NCBI RefSeq assembly: GCF_018531425.1
Contig: NZ_JAHBOI010000002.1
Location: 574,956 to 638,955, forward strand
Direction: 5' to 3'
Length of the DNA stretch: 64,000 nt
Origin: Paenarthrobacter sp. DKR-5
Lineage (GTDB): Bacteria; Actinomycetota; Actinomycetes; Actinomycetales; Micrococcaceae
Position 1 is the stretch's first letter, and each line of letters opens with the position of its first letter. Under the pieces are notes generated by a model that was not told the DNA's origin, did no database searches, and worked only from the letters and a program-made list of their open reading frames with translations. Below, in pieces: positions 1-7,344 of this stretch. The translations under genes and the position numbers were made by a program.

Positions 1-514
1 TGGTCGGCCTGCTGTAGATGCCCGGGATCGCCAGCTTGGTGACGGCGTCGTTCACATCCGGGGTGACCGTCCGGGCGACGTAGTTGAACGTCCTGCTGCC
101 GGTCACGGCGGTCCGCACGTCCTCGTCGCTCTTGCCGAGCGCCGCCGCGAGTTCAGCGATGCCCTGGTCACGGCTGATCGTGTCCAGCTTCCCGGTCGCG
201 GCGTTCTTGCGGTCAAATTCCCCGATGGCGTTCTGGGTCTGGTCCACCACGATGTCGTAGCGGATGACACTGCGTGCGAGCACATTGCCTTTGGAGTCAA
301 TGATCTCGCCGCGGGCAGCGGCCAGGGTCTGGACCTGGGTGCGCTGCTTGACCGCGGCTTCGGCCATCCCGCCGAAGTCCAGTCCCTGGACGAGGAACAG
401 CCGGCCGCCGATCACCAGCAGCAGGACGAGGACGATTCCGATGCCTGCCCGGAGTCTTCGGGTCGCCCCAGCCGCTTGGCTGCCTGCCGTGCTTTTGCTT
501 GAGTTTCGTGCCAC
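1..514 (-). CDS. ftsI: FtsI-type penicillin-binding protein, N-terminal part (cut by window edge)
   Basis: Septal peptidoglycan transpeptidase of the divisome; only the first 171 codons lie inside the window and the catalytic domain lies outside. The reverse strand reads a short basic N-terminus, a membrane anchor at about residues 26-40 (IVLVLLLVIGGRLFLV), then QTLAAARGEIIDSKGNVLA, the usual start of the class B PBP dimerisation module. The chosen start is a GTG at 514 with GAGGA seven bases upstream, 29 bases after the ftsL stop. Its place after mraZ-rsmH-ftsL is the conserved order of the division and cell wall cluster. Family assignment is strong; the part outside the window cannot be judged. 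Confidence 0.9.
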   Translation of the reverse strand, partial: MARNSSKSTAGSQAAGATRRLRAGIGIVLVLLLVIGGRLFLVQGLDFGGMAEAAVKQRTQVQTLAAARGEIIDSKGNVLARSVIRYDIVVDQTQNAIGEFDRKNAATGKLDTISRDQGIAELAAALGKSDEDVRTAVTGSRTFNYVARTVTPDVNDAVTKLAIPGIYSRPT

Positions 515-543
515 CTGAAGTCCTCGCTGCTACTGACCTGCGT

Positions 544-1236
544 CTACTGCTCCGGCTTCTGCCCCGGGGCCGGAATGGTCCCGCTGCGCACCCCTGCCGC
601 AGGCAGCGACGGCGCCGCAGCCTGGGACGGAACGGCAGCCTGGGACGGAAGCTCCGGCGTCGACGGCGAGGCCGCAGCAGCCTTGGGCTTGGCCGTAACA
701 GGCTGCGGAAGAGGCGTTGCTTCCTGCTGGTCGGATGAGGCTGCCTGCGCGGGTGCGGCGCCGGAAACGGACGGGGCGGCGATGGCTGCCCCCGGCTTGT
801 CCGCCTTCTCCGCCGGTTTCGGCGTTCCGCTGACCTTCATCGACTTCAGGTCGATCTGTCCCTTCGTGGTTGCTGCGACCATGCCCAATTCTGCAGCCTT
901 GGCGGCCAGATTCTGGGGAGCTTCGAAGTTCTGGACCTTCTGTGTCAGTTCCTGGTTGTGCCGCAGCAGGCCCGCCTGCTCGCTGCGCAGCTGGACCAGC
1001 TCGTACTGGCCGGAGGAAACGGAAATGTTCAGCACCAGAACCGTCATGAGAGCCGCTGCCAGCACGGCGAAGCAGAACAGCACGAAGGGGGTCCGGCGGC
1101 GCCGCGGGGCGGACTGTACGACGGAGAGAGGCGTGCGGCTGCGCTTCGGGGCCGGACGCGACGGGGCCGCGATCCCGGACAATGCCCGCGCAGTGTTGCC
1201 GATCACGGACTGGACGTTGTTGGGCGCCGCGCTCAT
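544..1236 (-). CDS. ftsL: FtsL-like septum formation protein
   Basis: A 230-residue bitopic membrane protein. A cytoplasmic N-terminus of about 65 residues rich in basic residues is followed by one membrane segment (about 66-85, [19 protein letters not shown]). After it comes a coiled-coil-like stretch ([20 protein letters not shown]) and a long Ala/Pro/Gln-rich tail. This is the architecture of actinobacterial FtsL, which bridges FtsQ/FtsB to FtsI and FtsW. The start overlaps the rsmH stop by four bases, so translation is probably coupled. The tail is longer than in enterobacterial FtsL. Sequence alone does not prove the role; position between rsmH and ftsI is the main support. Confidence 0.82.
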   Translation of the reverse strand: MSAAPNNVQSVIGNTARALSGIAAPSRPAPKRSRTPLSVVQSAPRRRRTPFVLFCFAVLAAALMTVLVLNISVSSGQYELVQLRSEQAGLLRHNQELTQKVQNFEAPQNLAAKAAELGMVAATTKGQIDLKSMKVSGTPKPAEKADKPGAAIAAPSVSGAAPAQAASSDQQEATPLPQPVTAKPKAAAASPSTPELPSQAAVPSQAAAPSLPAAGVRSGTIPAPGQKPEQ

Positions 1237-2210
1237 GCTGCTCTCCTGTTTCTAATGCGTTCCACTGCCCGGAGCCGGGCGGAGGCCGCCCGCGGGTTCT
1301 CGGCAATTTCCAGTTCGGTCGGCACTTCAGTGCCGCGGGTGAGGGTCTTCAGCTCTGGCTTGTGTTCCTCCAGCTCCACCGGGAATCCCGGAGGCGCCGA
1401 GGATTTCGAGGCCGCAGCAAACACCTTCTTGACGATCTTGTCCTCCAGCGAGTGGTAGGACATCACCACCATGCGTCCGTGCAGGGCCAGCACGCCGACG
1501 GCTGCCGGCACCGCCCGCTCAAGCACGTCGAGTTCCTCATTGACTTCGATGCGCAGGGCCTGGAACGTGCGCTTGGCCGGATGGCCTCCGGTCCGGGCGG
1601 CGGCGGCCGGAACCACCTGCCGGATCGCTTCGACCAGTTCACCGGTCGTCTCGAACGGCTTGACTTCCCGCGCCTGCACGATCCGTGCCGCAATGCGGCC
1701 GGCAAACTTTTCCTCTCCCCAGGCGCGGATAACGCGGAAGAGCCGGTCCTCGGGATAGGTGTTGACGACGTCGGCGGCGGTCTGCCCCCGGCTGGTGTCC
1801 ATGCGCATGTCGAGCGGGGCGTCGTAGGAGTAGGCGAAGCCGCGGTTGCGTTCGTCCAGCTGCAGCGACGAGACGCCCAGGTCCATCAGCACGCCGTGGA
1901 CCTGCGGGAAGCCCAGGTCTGCGACGACCTCGGCGATTTCGTCATACACCGCGTGCACCAGGTCCGTGCGGGAGCTGAAAGGGGCCAGCCGCTCCCCCGC
2001 CAGCGCGAGCGCTTCCTCGTCGCGGTCAATGCCGATCAGGTGCAGCTGCGGGAAGCGCTGCAGCATCGCCTCGCTGTGGCCGCCCATCCCAAGAGTGGCA
2101 TCGACCACCACGGGGTGCGTGACGGCTTCGATGGCCGGGGCGAGAAGGTTGATGCAGCGGTCCTTGAGGACGGGGACGTGGCGTTCGGACGTGGGCCGCT
2201 GCTCGGTCAT
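1233..2210 (-). CDS. rsmH: 16S rRNA (cytosine-1402-N4)-methyltransferase
   Basis: A 325-residue SAM-dependent methyltransferase (MraW family) that methylates C1402 in the ribosomal P site. Seen: N-terminal [14 protein letters not shown], the SAM-binding motif [15 protein letters not shown] near residue 40, [14 protein letters not shown], and the C-terminal [17 protein letters not shown] block, all diagnostic. Length is normal for the family. It lies between mraZ and ftsL with a four-base overlap into ftsL. It is separated from mraZ by about 180 non-coding bases, more than is usual in this cluster. Confidence 0.97.
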   Translation of the reverse strand: MTEQRPTSERHVPVLKDRCINLLAPAIEAVTHPVVVDATLGMGGHSEAMLQRFPQLHLIGIDRDEEALALAGERLAPFSSRTDLVHAVYDEIAEVVADLGFPQVHGVLMDLGVSSLQLDERNRGFAYSYDAPLDMRMDTSRGQTAADVVNTYPEDRLFRVIRAWGEEKFAGRIAARIVQAREVKPFETTGELVEAIRQVVPAAAARTGGHPAKRTFQALRIEVNEELDVLERAVPAAVGVLALHGRMVVMSYHSLEDKIVKKVFAAASKSSAPPGFPVELEEHKPELKTLTRGTEVPTELEIAENPRAASARLRAVERIRNRRAA

Positions 2211-2389
2211 CCCGTCTCCTCAATCGTGGTGTGTGCTGCCCAGGTCATCATCACTGCGAGGTACTTGGATCAGATCCCCATCCGCGCCTGGCTTTCGGAC
2301 TGCCTGGCTCCGGGGAAGTGAGCCAGGAAGCCGGAAGCTGGGCGGCTGGAGATCTCATCCAAGAACCAGCCGGCCTTCCGATCGGGGGA
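2211..2389 (-). other. mraZ-rsmH spacer with a hairpin
   Basis: A 179-base stretch without a credible coding region. It contains an inverted repeat with an 8-base stem, CCTGGCTC at 2303-2310 and GAGCCAGG at 2320-2327, loop of nine. There is no T run after it, so it may be an mRNA processing or attenuation structure rather than a terminator. Role is inference. Confidence 0.4.
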
Positions 2390-2821
2390 TCAGAAGATTC
2401 CGGGTATTGCGTCGTCGTCGGTGTCGGAGAACGCGTTCTCCTTCTCTTCCAGGTACTCGGCCCAAGCCTGGGCGTCCCAGATCTCCGCGCGGGTGCCGGC
2501 GCCAATGACCGCCAGTTCCCTGCCAAGACCCGCGTACGTCCGGAGCGCCGCCGGAATGGTCACGCGCCCCTGCTTGTCGGGTACCTCGTCCGAGGCTCCG
2601 GACAGAAAGACTCGAATGTAGTCCCGGGCCTGGCGGGAGGAGATGGGAGCCTCCCGCATTTGCTCGTGAACCCGTTCGAATTCCTTCTGGCTGAAGACGT
2701 AGATGCAGCGCTCCTGGCCCCTCGTCAGGACCAGGCCATCGGCCAGTTCGTCGCGGAACTTCGCCGGGAGGATGATTCGCCCCTTCTCATCGAGACGCGG
2801 CGAATGTGTTCCGAGAAACAT
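2390..2821 (-). CDS. mraZ: Transcriptional regulator MraZ
   Basis: A 143-residue AbrB/SpoVT-fold DNA-binding protein with two tandem MraZ domains: the first begins [20 protein letters not shown], the second has the matching [12 protein letters not shown] near residue 80. MraZ forms ring oligomers that bind repeats in its own promoter and control the division operon. The frame stays open upstream, but I chose the ATG at 2821 because MFLG is the family N-terminus and AAAGGGTGG lies at a suitable distance. An upstream start would add 16 residues without homology. First gene of the cluster. Confidence 0.95.
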   Translation of the reverse strand: MFLGTHSPRLDEKGRIILPAKFRDELADGLVLTRGQERCIYVFSQKEFERVHEQMREAPISSRQARDYIRVFLSGASDEVPDKQGRVTIPAALRTYAGLGRELAVIGAGTRAEIWDAQAWAEYLEEKENAFSDTDDDAIPGIF

Positions 2822-2884
2822 CGCCACCACCCTTTGAGTCAGAGGAGCTGACATCCCCTGTGCCACCACTACCCTCTTACAGGC

Positions 2885-2915
2885 TCCACTTTACTCCACA
2901 TCCATCCACCGTCAA
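2885..2915 (-). promoter_or_regulatory. mraZ promoter with three 10-bp-spaced MraZ boxes
   Basis: On the minus strand a -35-like TTGACG (2910-2915) is followed after 16 bases by a -10-like TAAAGT (2888-2893). Three copies of GTGGA lie across this promoter, read on the plus strand as TCCAC at 2885-2889, 2895-2899 and 2905-2909. They are exactly 10 bases apart, so they face one side of the helix. Tandem, helically phased short repeats upstream of mraZ are the known type of MraZ target. Use as an autoregulatory operator is inferred from position and spacing. Confidence 0.75.
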
Positions 2916-3131
2916 TCCAAAAGGGAGGTTTTGGGCGGCGTGTTGGTACAAAAATTCCGCGCCAGCCCGCGCCAGGAGTGCCCGTGGTGGAAAGTGGAGG
3001 GAAACCGGGCGCCCGTTCCAGCGCCGGTGGCCCCCCGTTCACGCCGTCGGCGATGGCCAAAGTGGCCTTCGCCCGCAGGACACGGCACCGTCCCGACGAC
3101 GGCAGCGGCCCTGCACCCGCAACCCGTTAAC

Positions 3132-3163
3132 GCGAAAAGGCCCGCCGAAGCGGGCCTTTTCGC
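3132..3163 (-). terminator. Intrinsic terminator after the DUF3040 gene
   Basis: A perfect 14-base stem with a CGAA tetraloop: GCGAAAAGGCCCGC at 3132-3145 and its complement at 3150-3163. The stem itself supplies A and T tracts, so it can work in both directions. It lies 35 bases past the stop of the minus-strand DUF3040 gene. Confidence 0.8.
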
Positions 3164-3197
3164 AAAGGTGGTGCAAAGTGGGGGGCTGCCCCCTCGT

Positions 3198-3563
3198 CTA
3201 TTCCTGGTCGCGACGCCTCTTATCCCAGCGGTCTTCGAGATTGCTCATGAACGAACTGCGGGGCTTGGCTGTTTTGCGCCCGCGCTTCGACACGCCTGCG
3301 ACGGCCCGCCGTGTCGTCGCAAAGTAGACTCCTCCGCCCATCATCAGGAAACCCAGCACGCCAAGCAGGATCTGCTGCATGCTGACTCCGACCAGCAGCA
3401 CCAGGATGCCCGCAATGGTGGTCAGCACGCCGATGACGATGTGGCGGGTGGAGAGGGAGCGGATGGAATCCGAGCCCATCGAGTTGGCAAACTTCGGATC
3501 GTCCGCATGCAATTGCTGCTCCAGCTGCTCGAGCAACTTCTGTTCATGCTCCGAAAGGGGCAT
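3198..3563 (-). CDS. DUF3040 small membrane protein
   Basis: A 121-residue protein starting MPLSEHEQKLLEQLEQQL, the hallmark of the actinobacterial DUF3040 family. After this amphipathic helix come two adjacent membrane segments at about residues 43-60 and 63-80 (VIGVLTTIAGILVLLVGV and ILLGVLGFLMMGGGVYF) and a basic C-terminal tail. The start is well defined by AGGAGG at 3569-3574. No biochemical function is established for the family. A homologue near the division cluster is common in Actinobacteria, which hints at an envelope role but does not show one. Confidence 0.85.
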   Translation of the reverse strand: MPLSEHEQKLLEQLEQQLHADDPKFANSMGSDSIRSLSTRHIVIGVLTTIAGILVLLVGVSMQQILLGVLGFLMMGGGVYFATTRRAVAGVSKRGRKTAKPRSSFMSNLEDRWDKRRRDQE

Positions 3564-3706
3564 CGCGACCTCCTATAAATGGGCCAGTGCCTAGTGCGTC
3601 CGACCGAAAAACGAACAGGCCGCCGACGAAGTTCCCTTCATCGCCTTTCGTCCATTAATCCGTGTGTAATAAGGATAGTTCCAAGCCCGCATTACCAAAA
3701 GATGCC

Positions 3707-4945
3707 TTAGGTCCCAGTCGGGGGCTTGCCGCCCGCGTCATCGGGCCTTCCCGGCCGGATCAGGCTCGCCGGAAGCAGCGACTGGCGGCCGAATTTGGCA
3801 CTCACCTTGTCCAGTGCCTGCTCGGCCGCCCTCCAGTTGTCATCCCGCCGGTCCAGGCTCAACTGCATCGCGGTCTGTCCGGCGTTCTCGAGCTGCTCCG
3901 CCCGCAAGCCGATCAGGCGCACACTCATCGGCCGGGGGCCCAGTCCGTCCAGCAGGCCGACCGCGGTGGCGTAGAGCAGCTGTGCGCTGTCGACGGGAGA
4001 CGAAAGGGTGCGGGAGCGACTGATCGTGGAGAAATCCGCGTAGCGCAGCTTCAGGGCGACCGTCCGGCTCAGCAGCCCGGCCTCCCGGAGGCGTGCGGCA
4101 GTGCGGTGCGCAAGGCGCAGCAGCTCCCGTTTCAGCTGTGCGTCGTCACCCGTATCCTCGGCGAACGTCTCCTCCGCCCCTATGCTTTTCTCGACCCGCA
4201 CGGGCGTGACCTTGCGGGGGTCGGTCCCCCACGCCAACCGGTGCACCTGCTCCCCCGACTTGCCCAGCACGCGCTGCAGTGCCTGCACCGGGGTGGCGGC
4301 GACGTCGGCCACCGTATGGATGCCGAGCCTGGCGAGTGCCTCGACCGTCTTGGCGCCGACCCCCCACAGGGCGTTGACCGGCAGGGTGTGCAGGTAGGCC
4401 ACCGTCTCTTCCTTGGGGATCAGGAGCAGACCGTCCGGCTTCGAGCGGGTGGAGGCGATCTTGGCCACGAATTTGGTCGCCGCGATCCCGACGGAGGCGG
4501 TGATACCAAGTTCGTCGTGCACCCGGGTCCGGATGTGCTCGCCGATCGTCCGCGGCGGCCCCAGCCGGCGCATGGCCCCGGCAACGTCCAGGAAAGCCTC
4601 GTCGACGCTGAGCGGTTCAACCAGGTCGGTGATGGAGGAAAAGATTGCCATCAGCTGCCGGGACACTTCCGAGTACCGGCTGTGCCGTGGCTCGACGACA
4701 ACGGCCGTCGGGCACAGGCGCATGGCGGCCGCCATCGGCATGGCCGACCGCACCCCGAAAGCCCTCGCCTCATAGGACGCGGAGAGCACGACTGAACGCC
4801 CGGACGGGAACCCGACAATCACCGGCTTCCCGCGCAGCCGGGGTGCCGAAAGCAGCTCCACGGAGACATAGAAAGCGTCCATGTCCACGTGGAGGATGTT
4901 GCAGTTCCGGTGCTCGGAATCCTTGCTGGGTTCCACGGTATCCAT
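3707..4945 (-). CDS. dinB: DNA polymerase IV (Y family)
   Basis: A 412-residue translesion polymerase. The palm motif HVDMDAFYVSVEL gives the catalytic Asp21 and the steric-gate Tyr26; SVDEAFLDV supplies the second acidic pair. Helix-hairpin-helix sequence (NALWGVGAKTVEALARLGI) and the little-finger domain follow. Full length for DinB. It is a monocistronic gene divergent from the lipoprotein gene. I looked for a LexA box in the roughly 100-base divergent region and did not find one, so SOS control is not supported here. Confidence 0.95.
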   Translation of the reverse strand: MDTVEPSKDSEHRNCNILHVDMDAFYVSVELLSAPRLRGKPVIVGFPSGRSVVLSASYEARAFGVRSAMPMAAAMRLCPTAVVVEPRHSRYSEVSRQLMAIFSSITDLVEPLSVDEAFLDVAGAMRRLGPPRTIGEHIRTRVHDELGITASVGIAATKFVAKIASTRSKPDGLLLIPKEETVAYLHTLPVNALWGVGAKTVEALARLGIHTVADVAATPVQALQRVLGKSGEQVHRLAWGTDPRKVTPVRVEKSIGAEETFAEDTGDDAQLKRELLRLAHRTAARLREAGLLSRTVALKLRYADFSTISRSRTLSSPVDSAQLLYATAVGLLDGLGPRPMSVRLIGLRAEQLENAGQTAMQLSLDRRDDNWRAAEQALDKVSAKFGRQSLLPASLIRPGRPDDAGGKPPTGT

Positions 4946-5048
4946 CCTAGGCGGCTGCTCCGACGGGCGACTGACTAGACTGGTTCAAGGTCAAGGCGCC
5001 GCCGGTCACCGTGCGGCTGCGCCGCAGGAGTATGAGGAAAGGCGGCAG

Positions 5049-5615
5049 ATGGAAGCCCACATGCGTCGAGGTGTCCCGAGGTCCCGGGCGGTACCGGCCC
5101 TGCTCTCCGCGGTCGGCGCTGCCCTTCTGCTCGCCGCCTGCAGCAGCCCGCAGGCCTCCCCCTCGGCATCGGCGTCCTCTTCCCAGGCCGCCGGACCGTC
5201 GGGCACGCAGTCTTCGTCTGCGTCCTTTGCGCCGTCGCCGCTGCCGACGCCGAGCGACAACCCGTCCGCCAGCGCCGTCGTCGGCAACATGGTGACAGGG
5301 TTCCCGAAGACCCTGCTACCGGTTTTCACCGGCGCCAAGGTCCTGGCGACCAGCGTGGACAGGACCGGGACGCCGGCCACCGCCTCGCTCGTGGCCAGCA
5401 CCCCGGCCACTCCTGAGTCAATCATTTCGTTCTATACGAAGGCCCTCACCGACCAGGGCTTCAAGGCACTCGCCGGCAATGAGGTGGGCTCGACGCCGTC
5501 GAAGGACTTCGTCCGCAATGACGGCAAGGAGACCGTGAACCTCTCGGTGGTCCGGGTCGGATCCACCTCCACCTTCACCATCGGAGCCAATGTGGCCCCC
5601 GAGTCGCTGAAGTGA
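5049..5615 (+). CDS. Secreted lipoprotein of unknown function
   Basis: A 188-residue protein with a type II signal peptide: basic MEAHMRRGVPRSR, hydrophobic core, lipobox LLAAC with Cys31, then a long Ser/Ala/Pro linker of about 40 residues. The C-terminal domain (about 80-188) looks folded and contains TPESIISFYTKALTDQGFKAL, typical of small surface lipoproteins. The open frame extends upstream, but the start at 5049 has GAGGAAAGG just ahead and gives a proper signal peptide. Its stop overlaps the GTG start of the polyprenyl synthase, so the two are co-translated. I do not recognise a specific family. Confidence 0.8.
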   Translation: MEAHMRRGVPRSRAVPALLSAVGAALLLAACSSPQASPSASASSSQAAGPSGTQSSSASFAPSPLPTPSDNPSASAVVGNMVTGFPKTLLPVFTGAKVLATSVDRTGTPATASLVASTPATPESIISFYTKALTDQGFKALAGNEVGSTPSKDFVRNDGKETVNLSVVRVGSTSTFTIGANVAPESLK

Positions 5616-6700
5616 CGGCCGGCGCGCAGGAGCAGCAGTCCGCCTACGTCGCCGCCGTGGCGGAGGAACTCGGGACCTTCGTCGCCGGCCGCCACGAGCT
5701 GCTCCGGCAGATTTCCCCGGACGCGCTGGCCTTGTTGAATTCGGTGTCGGACCTGGTCTCCGGCGGAAAGCGCATGCGCGCCCTGCTCTGCTACTGGGGC
5801 TGGCGCGGCGCAGGCGGCGCCGCGGAGGCGGCCGAAATCGTGACGGCCGGCGCCGCCCTCGAATTGTTCCAGGCAGCCGCGCTGATCCATGACGACATCA
5901 TCGACCGCTCGGACACCCGCCGCGGGCGCCCCAGCGTCCACACGGCATTCGGTGCGCTCCATGCGCAGAACAGCTGGTCGCTGGACCAGGAGCGTTTTGG
6001 CCATGCGGCGGCCATCCTGGCCGGCGATCTCTGCCTGTCCTTCAGTGAGGAAGCATTTACCGACATCGGTCCGGCGGCGGCGGCCGGCACCCGGGCCCGC
6101 GGGGTTTTCAACCGGATGCGGACCGAAGTGATGGCAGGCCAGTATCTGGACATCCTTGAGGAGGTTGCCGGGCCCAGCCGGGCACGCTCGCATGCCGTGG
6201 AGCGGGCTCGCTCGATCATCCGCTTCAAGTCCGCCAAGTATTCGACCGAACATCCACTGGTTCTGGGCGGGGCCTTGGCCGGCGGAGCCGAGGAGCTGCT
6301 CGACGCCTACTCAGCCTTCGCCCTCCCGCTGGGGGAAGCGTTCCAGCTGCGCGACGATGTCCTGGGGGTTTTCGGAGACCCGGCGGCGACGGGCAAGCCT
6401 GCCGGTGACGATCTGCGCGAGGGCAAGCGGACGGTGCTGATCGGCTTTGCGCTGGAACGAGCGGCTCCCGGGGAGGCGGCCTTCATCGGCAACTCCCTGG
6501 GCGACCCGGAGCTTGGTCCGGCCGACATCGATGAACTCCGGCGGCTGATTGTGGGCACCGGAGCGCTGAAGGCCACCGAGGAGCTGATCGACGAGCTTTC
6601 CACCGCCGCTTTCGACGGCCTGGGGCAGCTCCAGGTCGATGCGGTCACGCGCGCAGCGCTTGAAGCGTTGGCGACCTCGGCCGTCAAACGCTCCGCATAA
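5612..6700 (+). CDS. Polyprenyl diphosphate synthase (IdsA-like)
   Basis: A 362-residue trans-isoprenyl diphosphate synthase that condenses isopentenyl diphosphate with allylic diphosphates in the cytoplasm. The first Asp-rich motif is DDIID at residues 94-98, preceded by LIH; the second is DDVLGVFGD from residue 248; GGKRMR gives the diphosphate-binding site. Product chain length cannot be read with certainty; GGPP or FPP synthase is likely from length and family. The GTG start overlaps the lipoprotein stop (GTGA). In Mycobacterium the paralogue idsA2 lies in the same neighbourhood as Rv2175c and pknL. Confidence 0.92.
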   Translation: MTAGAQEQQSAYVAAVAEELGTFVAGRHELLRQISPDALALLNSVSDLVSGGKRMRALLCYWGWRGAGGAAEAAEIVTAGAALELFQAAALIHDDIIDRSDTRRGRPSVHTAFGALHAQNSWSLDQERFGHAAAILAGDLCLSFSEEAFTDIGPAAAAGTRARGVFNRMRTEVMAGQYLDILEEVAGPSRARSHAVERARSIIRFKSAKYSTEHPLVLGGALAGGAEELLDAYSAFALPLGEAFQLRDDVLGVFGDPAATGKPAGDDLREGKRTVLIGFALERAAPGEAAFIGNSLGDPELGPADIDELRRLIVGTGALKATEELIDELSTAAFDGLGQLQVDAVTRAALEALATSAVKRSA

Positions 6701-6707
6701 CCACACC

Positions 6708-6740
6708 CAGCGCCACTTCGCAGCACCGGCTGCGGCGCTG
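6708..6740. terminator. Possible bidirectional hairpin between convergent genes
   Basis: CAGCGCC at 6708-6714 pairs with GGCGCTG at 6734-6740, with a smaller inner inverted repeat (GCAGC/GCTGC). It fills the 53-base gap between two convergent genes. No T run is present, so the terminator call is weak. Confidence 0.35.
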
Positions 6741-6753
6741 AGGCCGCGCGGGG

Positions 6754-7107
6754 CTACCAGGCGAGGGCAGCCGCGCGACGGCGGATCTCGGTTTTGCGTC
6801 CTTCACGCAGCGCATCCACCGGCCGCCCGGGCAGGGACTCGTCCGGGGTGAAGAGCCAGTTGAGAGTCTCCTCGTCAGTGAAGCCGGAGTCGGCCAGCAC
6901 GGATAGGGTGCCCTTGAGGCTGTCGAGGATTTTGCCGTCGACGAAGAAGTCCGCCGGGACGGACCTGATCTTGCGTTCGCCGATGCGCAGTCCCACCAGG
7001 CTGCGGTCCGCAAGCAGGGAATGGACGCGGGTGATCGGGACTCCGAGGAGTTCGGCGACGTCCGGCAGCGCCAGCCAGTCCCCGACAAGGGTTTCTACGT
7101 TACTCAC
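6754..7107 (-). CDS. Rv2175c-like helix-turn-helix DNA-binding protein
   Basis: A 117-residue protein with an N-terminal winged-helix domain (TLVGDWLALPDVAELLGV, then ITRVHSLLADRSLVGLRI). A C-terminal half contains DSLKGTLSVLADSGFTDEETLNWLF. This matches the Rv2175c family, a DNA-binding protein phosphorylated by PknL in M. tuberculosis. The frame is open further upstream, but homologues begin near the GTG at 7107. The purine stretch AAGGGG directly abuts that GTG, so the start is either leaderless or slightly misplaced. It points away from the LysM gene and pknL. Confidence 0.8.
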   Translation of the reverse strand: MSNVETLVGDWLALPDVAELLGVPITRVHSLLADRSLVGLRIGERKIRSVPADFFVDGKILDSLKGTLSVLADSGFTDEETLNWLFTPDESLPGRPVDALREGRKTEIRRRAAALAW

Positions 7108-7206
7108 CCCCTTAGATTCGCACGCCGGATGCCCTCTCAGCCAGCCTGCTGGCACCCGCACACGCGACACACCGCCCGCCCGCGCTAAGCGGCGTTTCCG
7201 TGCCAC

Positions 7207-7274
7207 TTGTGCTAGCTCAGAATTCGTGTAGATTCACAGAAGTCACATTTGTATCAACAACCACATTTGCATCA
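7207..7274 (+). promoter_or_regulatory. Promoter region of the LysM transglycosylase gene with direct repeats
   Basis: TTGTGC (7207-7212) and TAGATT (7229-7234) are 16 bases apart and form a plausible -35/-10 pair. Just downstream a 13-base direct repeat, CACATTTG[T/C]ATCA, occurs at 7244-7256 and 7262-7274, 18 bases apart. The repeats would lie at or below the transcription start and may bind a regulator; this is inference. Confidence 0.5.
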
Positions 7275-7344
7275 CCCGCCCCGCCATCGGCCTGCACGAG
7301 CTGCAGGCTTCATCACCCGCTGACGTTAGACGAGGATCCCGTTC

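Larger units (their letters stand above)
2822..3197. other. Intergenic region upstream of mraZ
   Basis: A 376-base gap between mraZ and the DUF3040 gene. It holds the mraZ leader and promoter (2822-2915), about 200 bases of GC-rich sequence with no clear signal, and a strong hairpin at 3132-3163. Short open frames here lack ribosome binding sites and family features. Confidence 0.6.

Noticed and set aside
2869..3060. A 63-codon open frame upstream of mraZ
   Set aside because: It overlaps the mraZ promoter boxes, has no ribosome binding site and shows no protein-like features.
4946..5048. LexA/SOS box for dinB
   Set aside because: No sequence resembling the actinobacterial TCGAAC-N4-GTTCGA box is present in the divergent region.
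7108..7344. Cyclic di-AMP (ydaO-type) riboswitch ahead of the LysM gene
   Set aside because: Such switches are common before wall hydrolase genes in actinobacteria, but the conserved core sequences were not found and the leader is too short.
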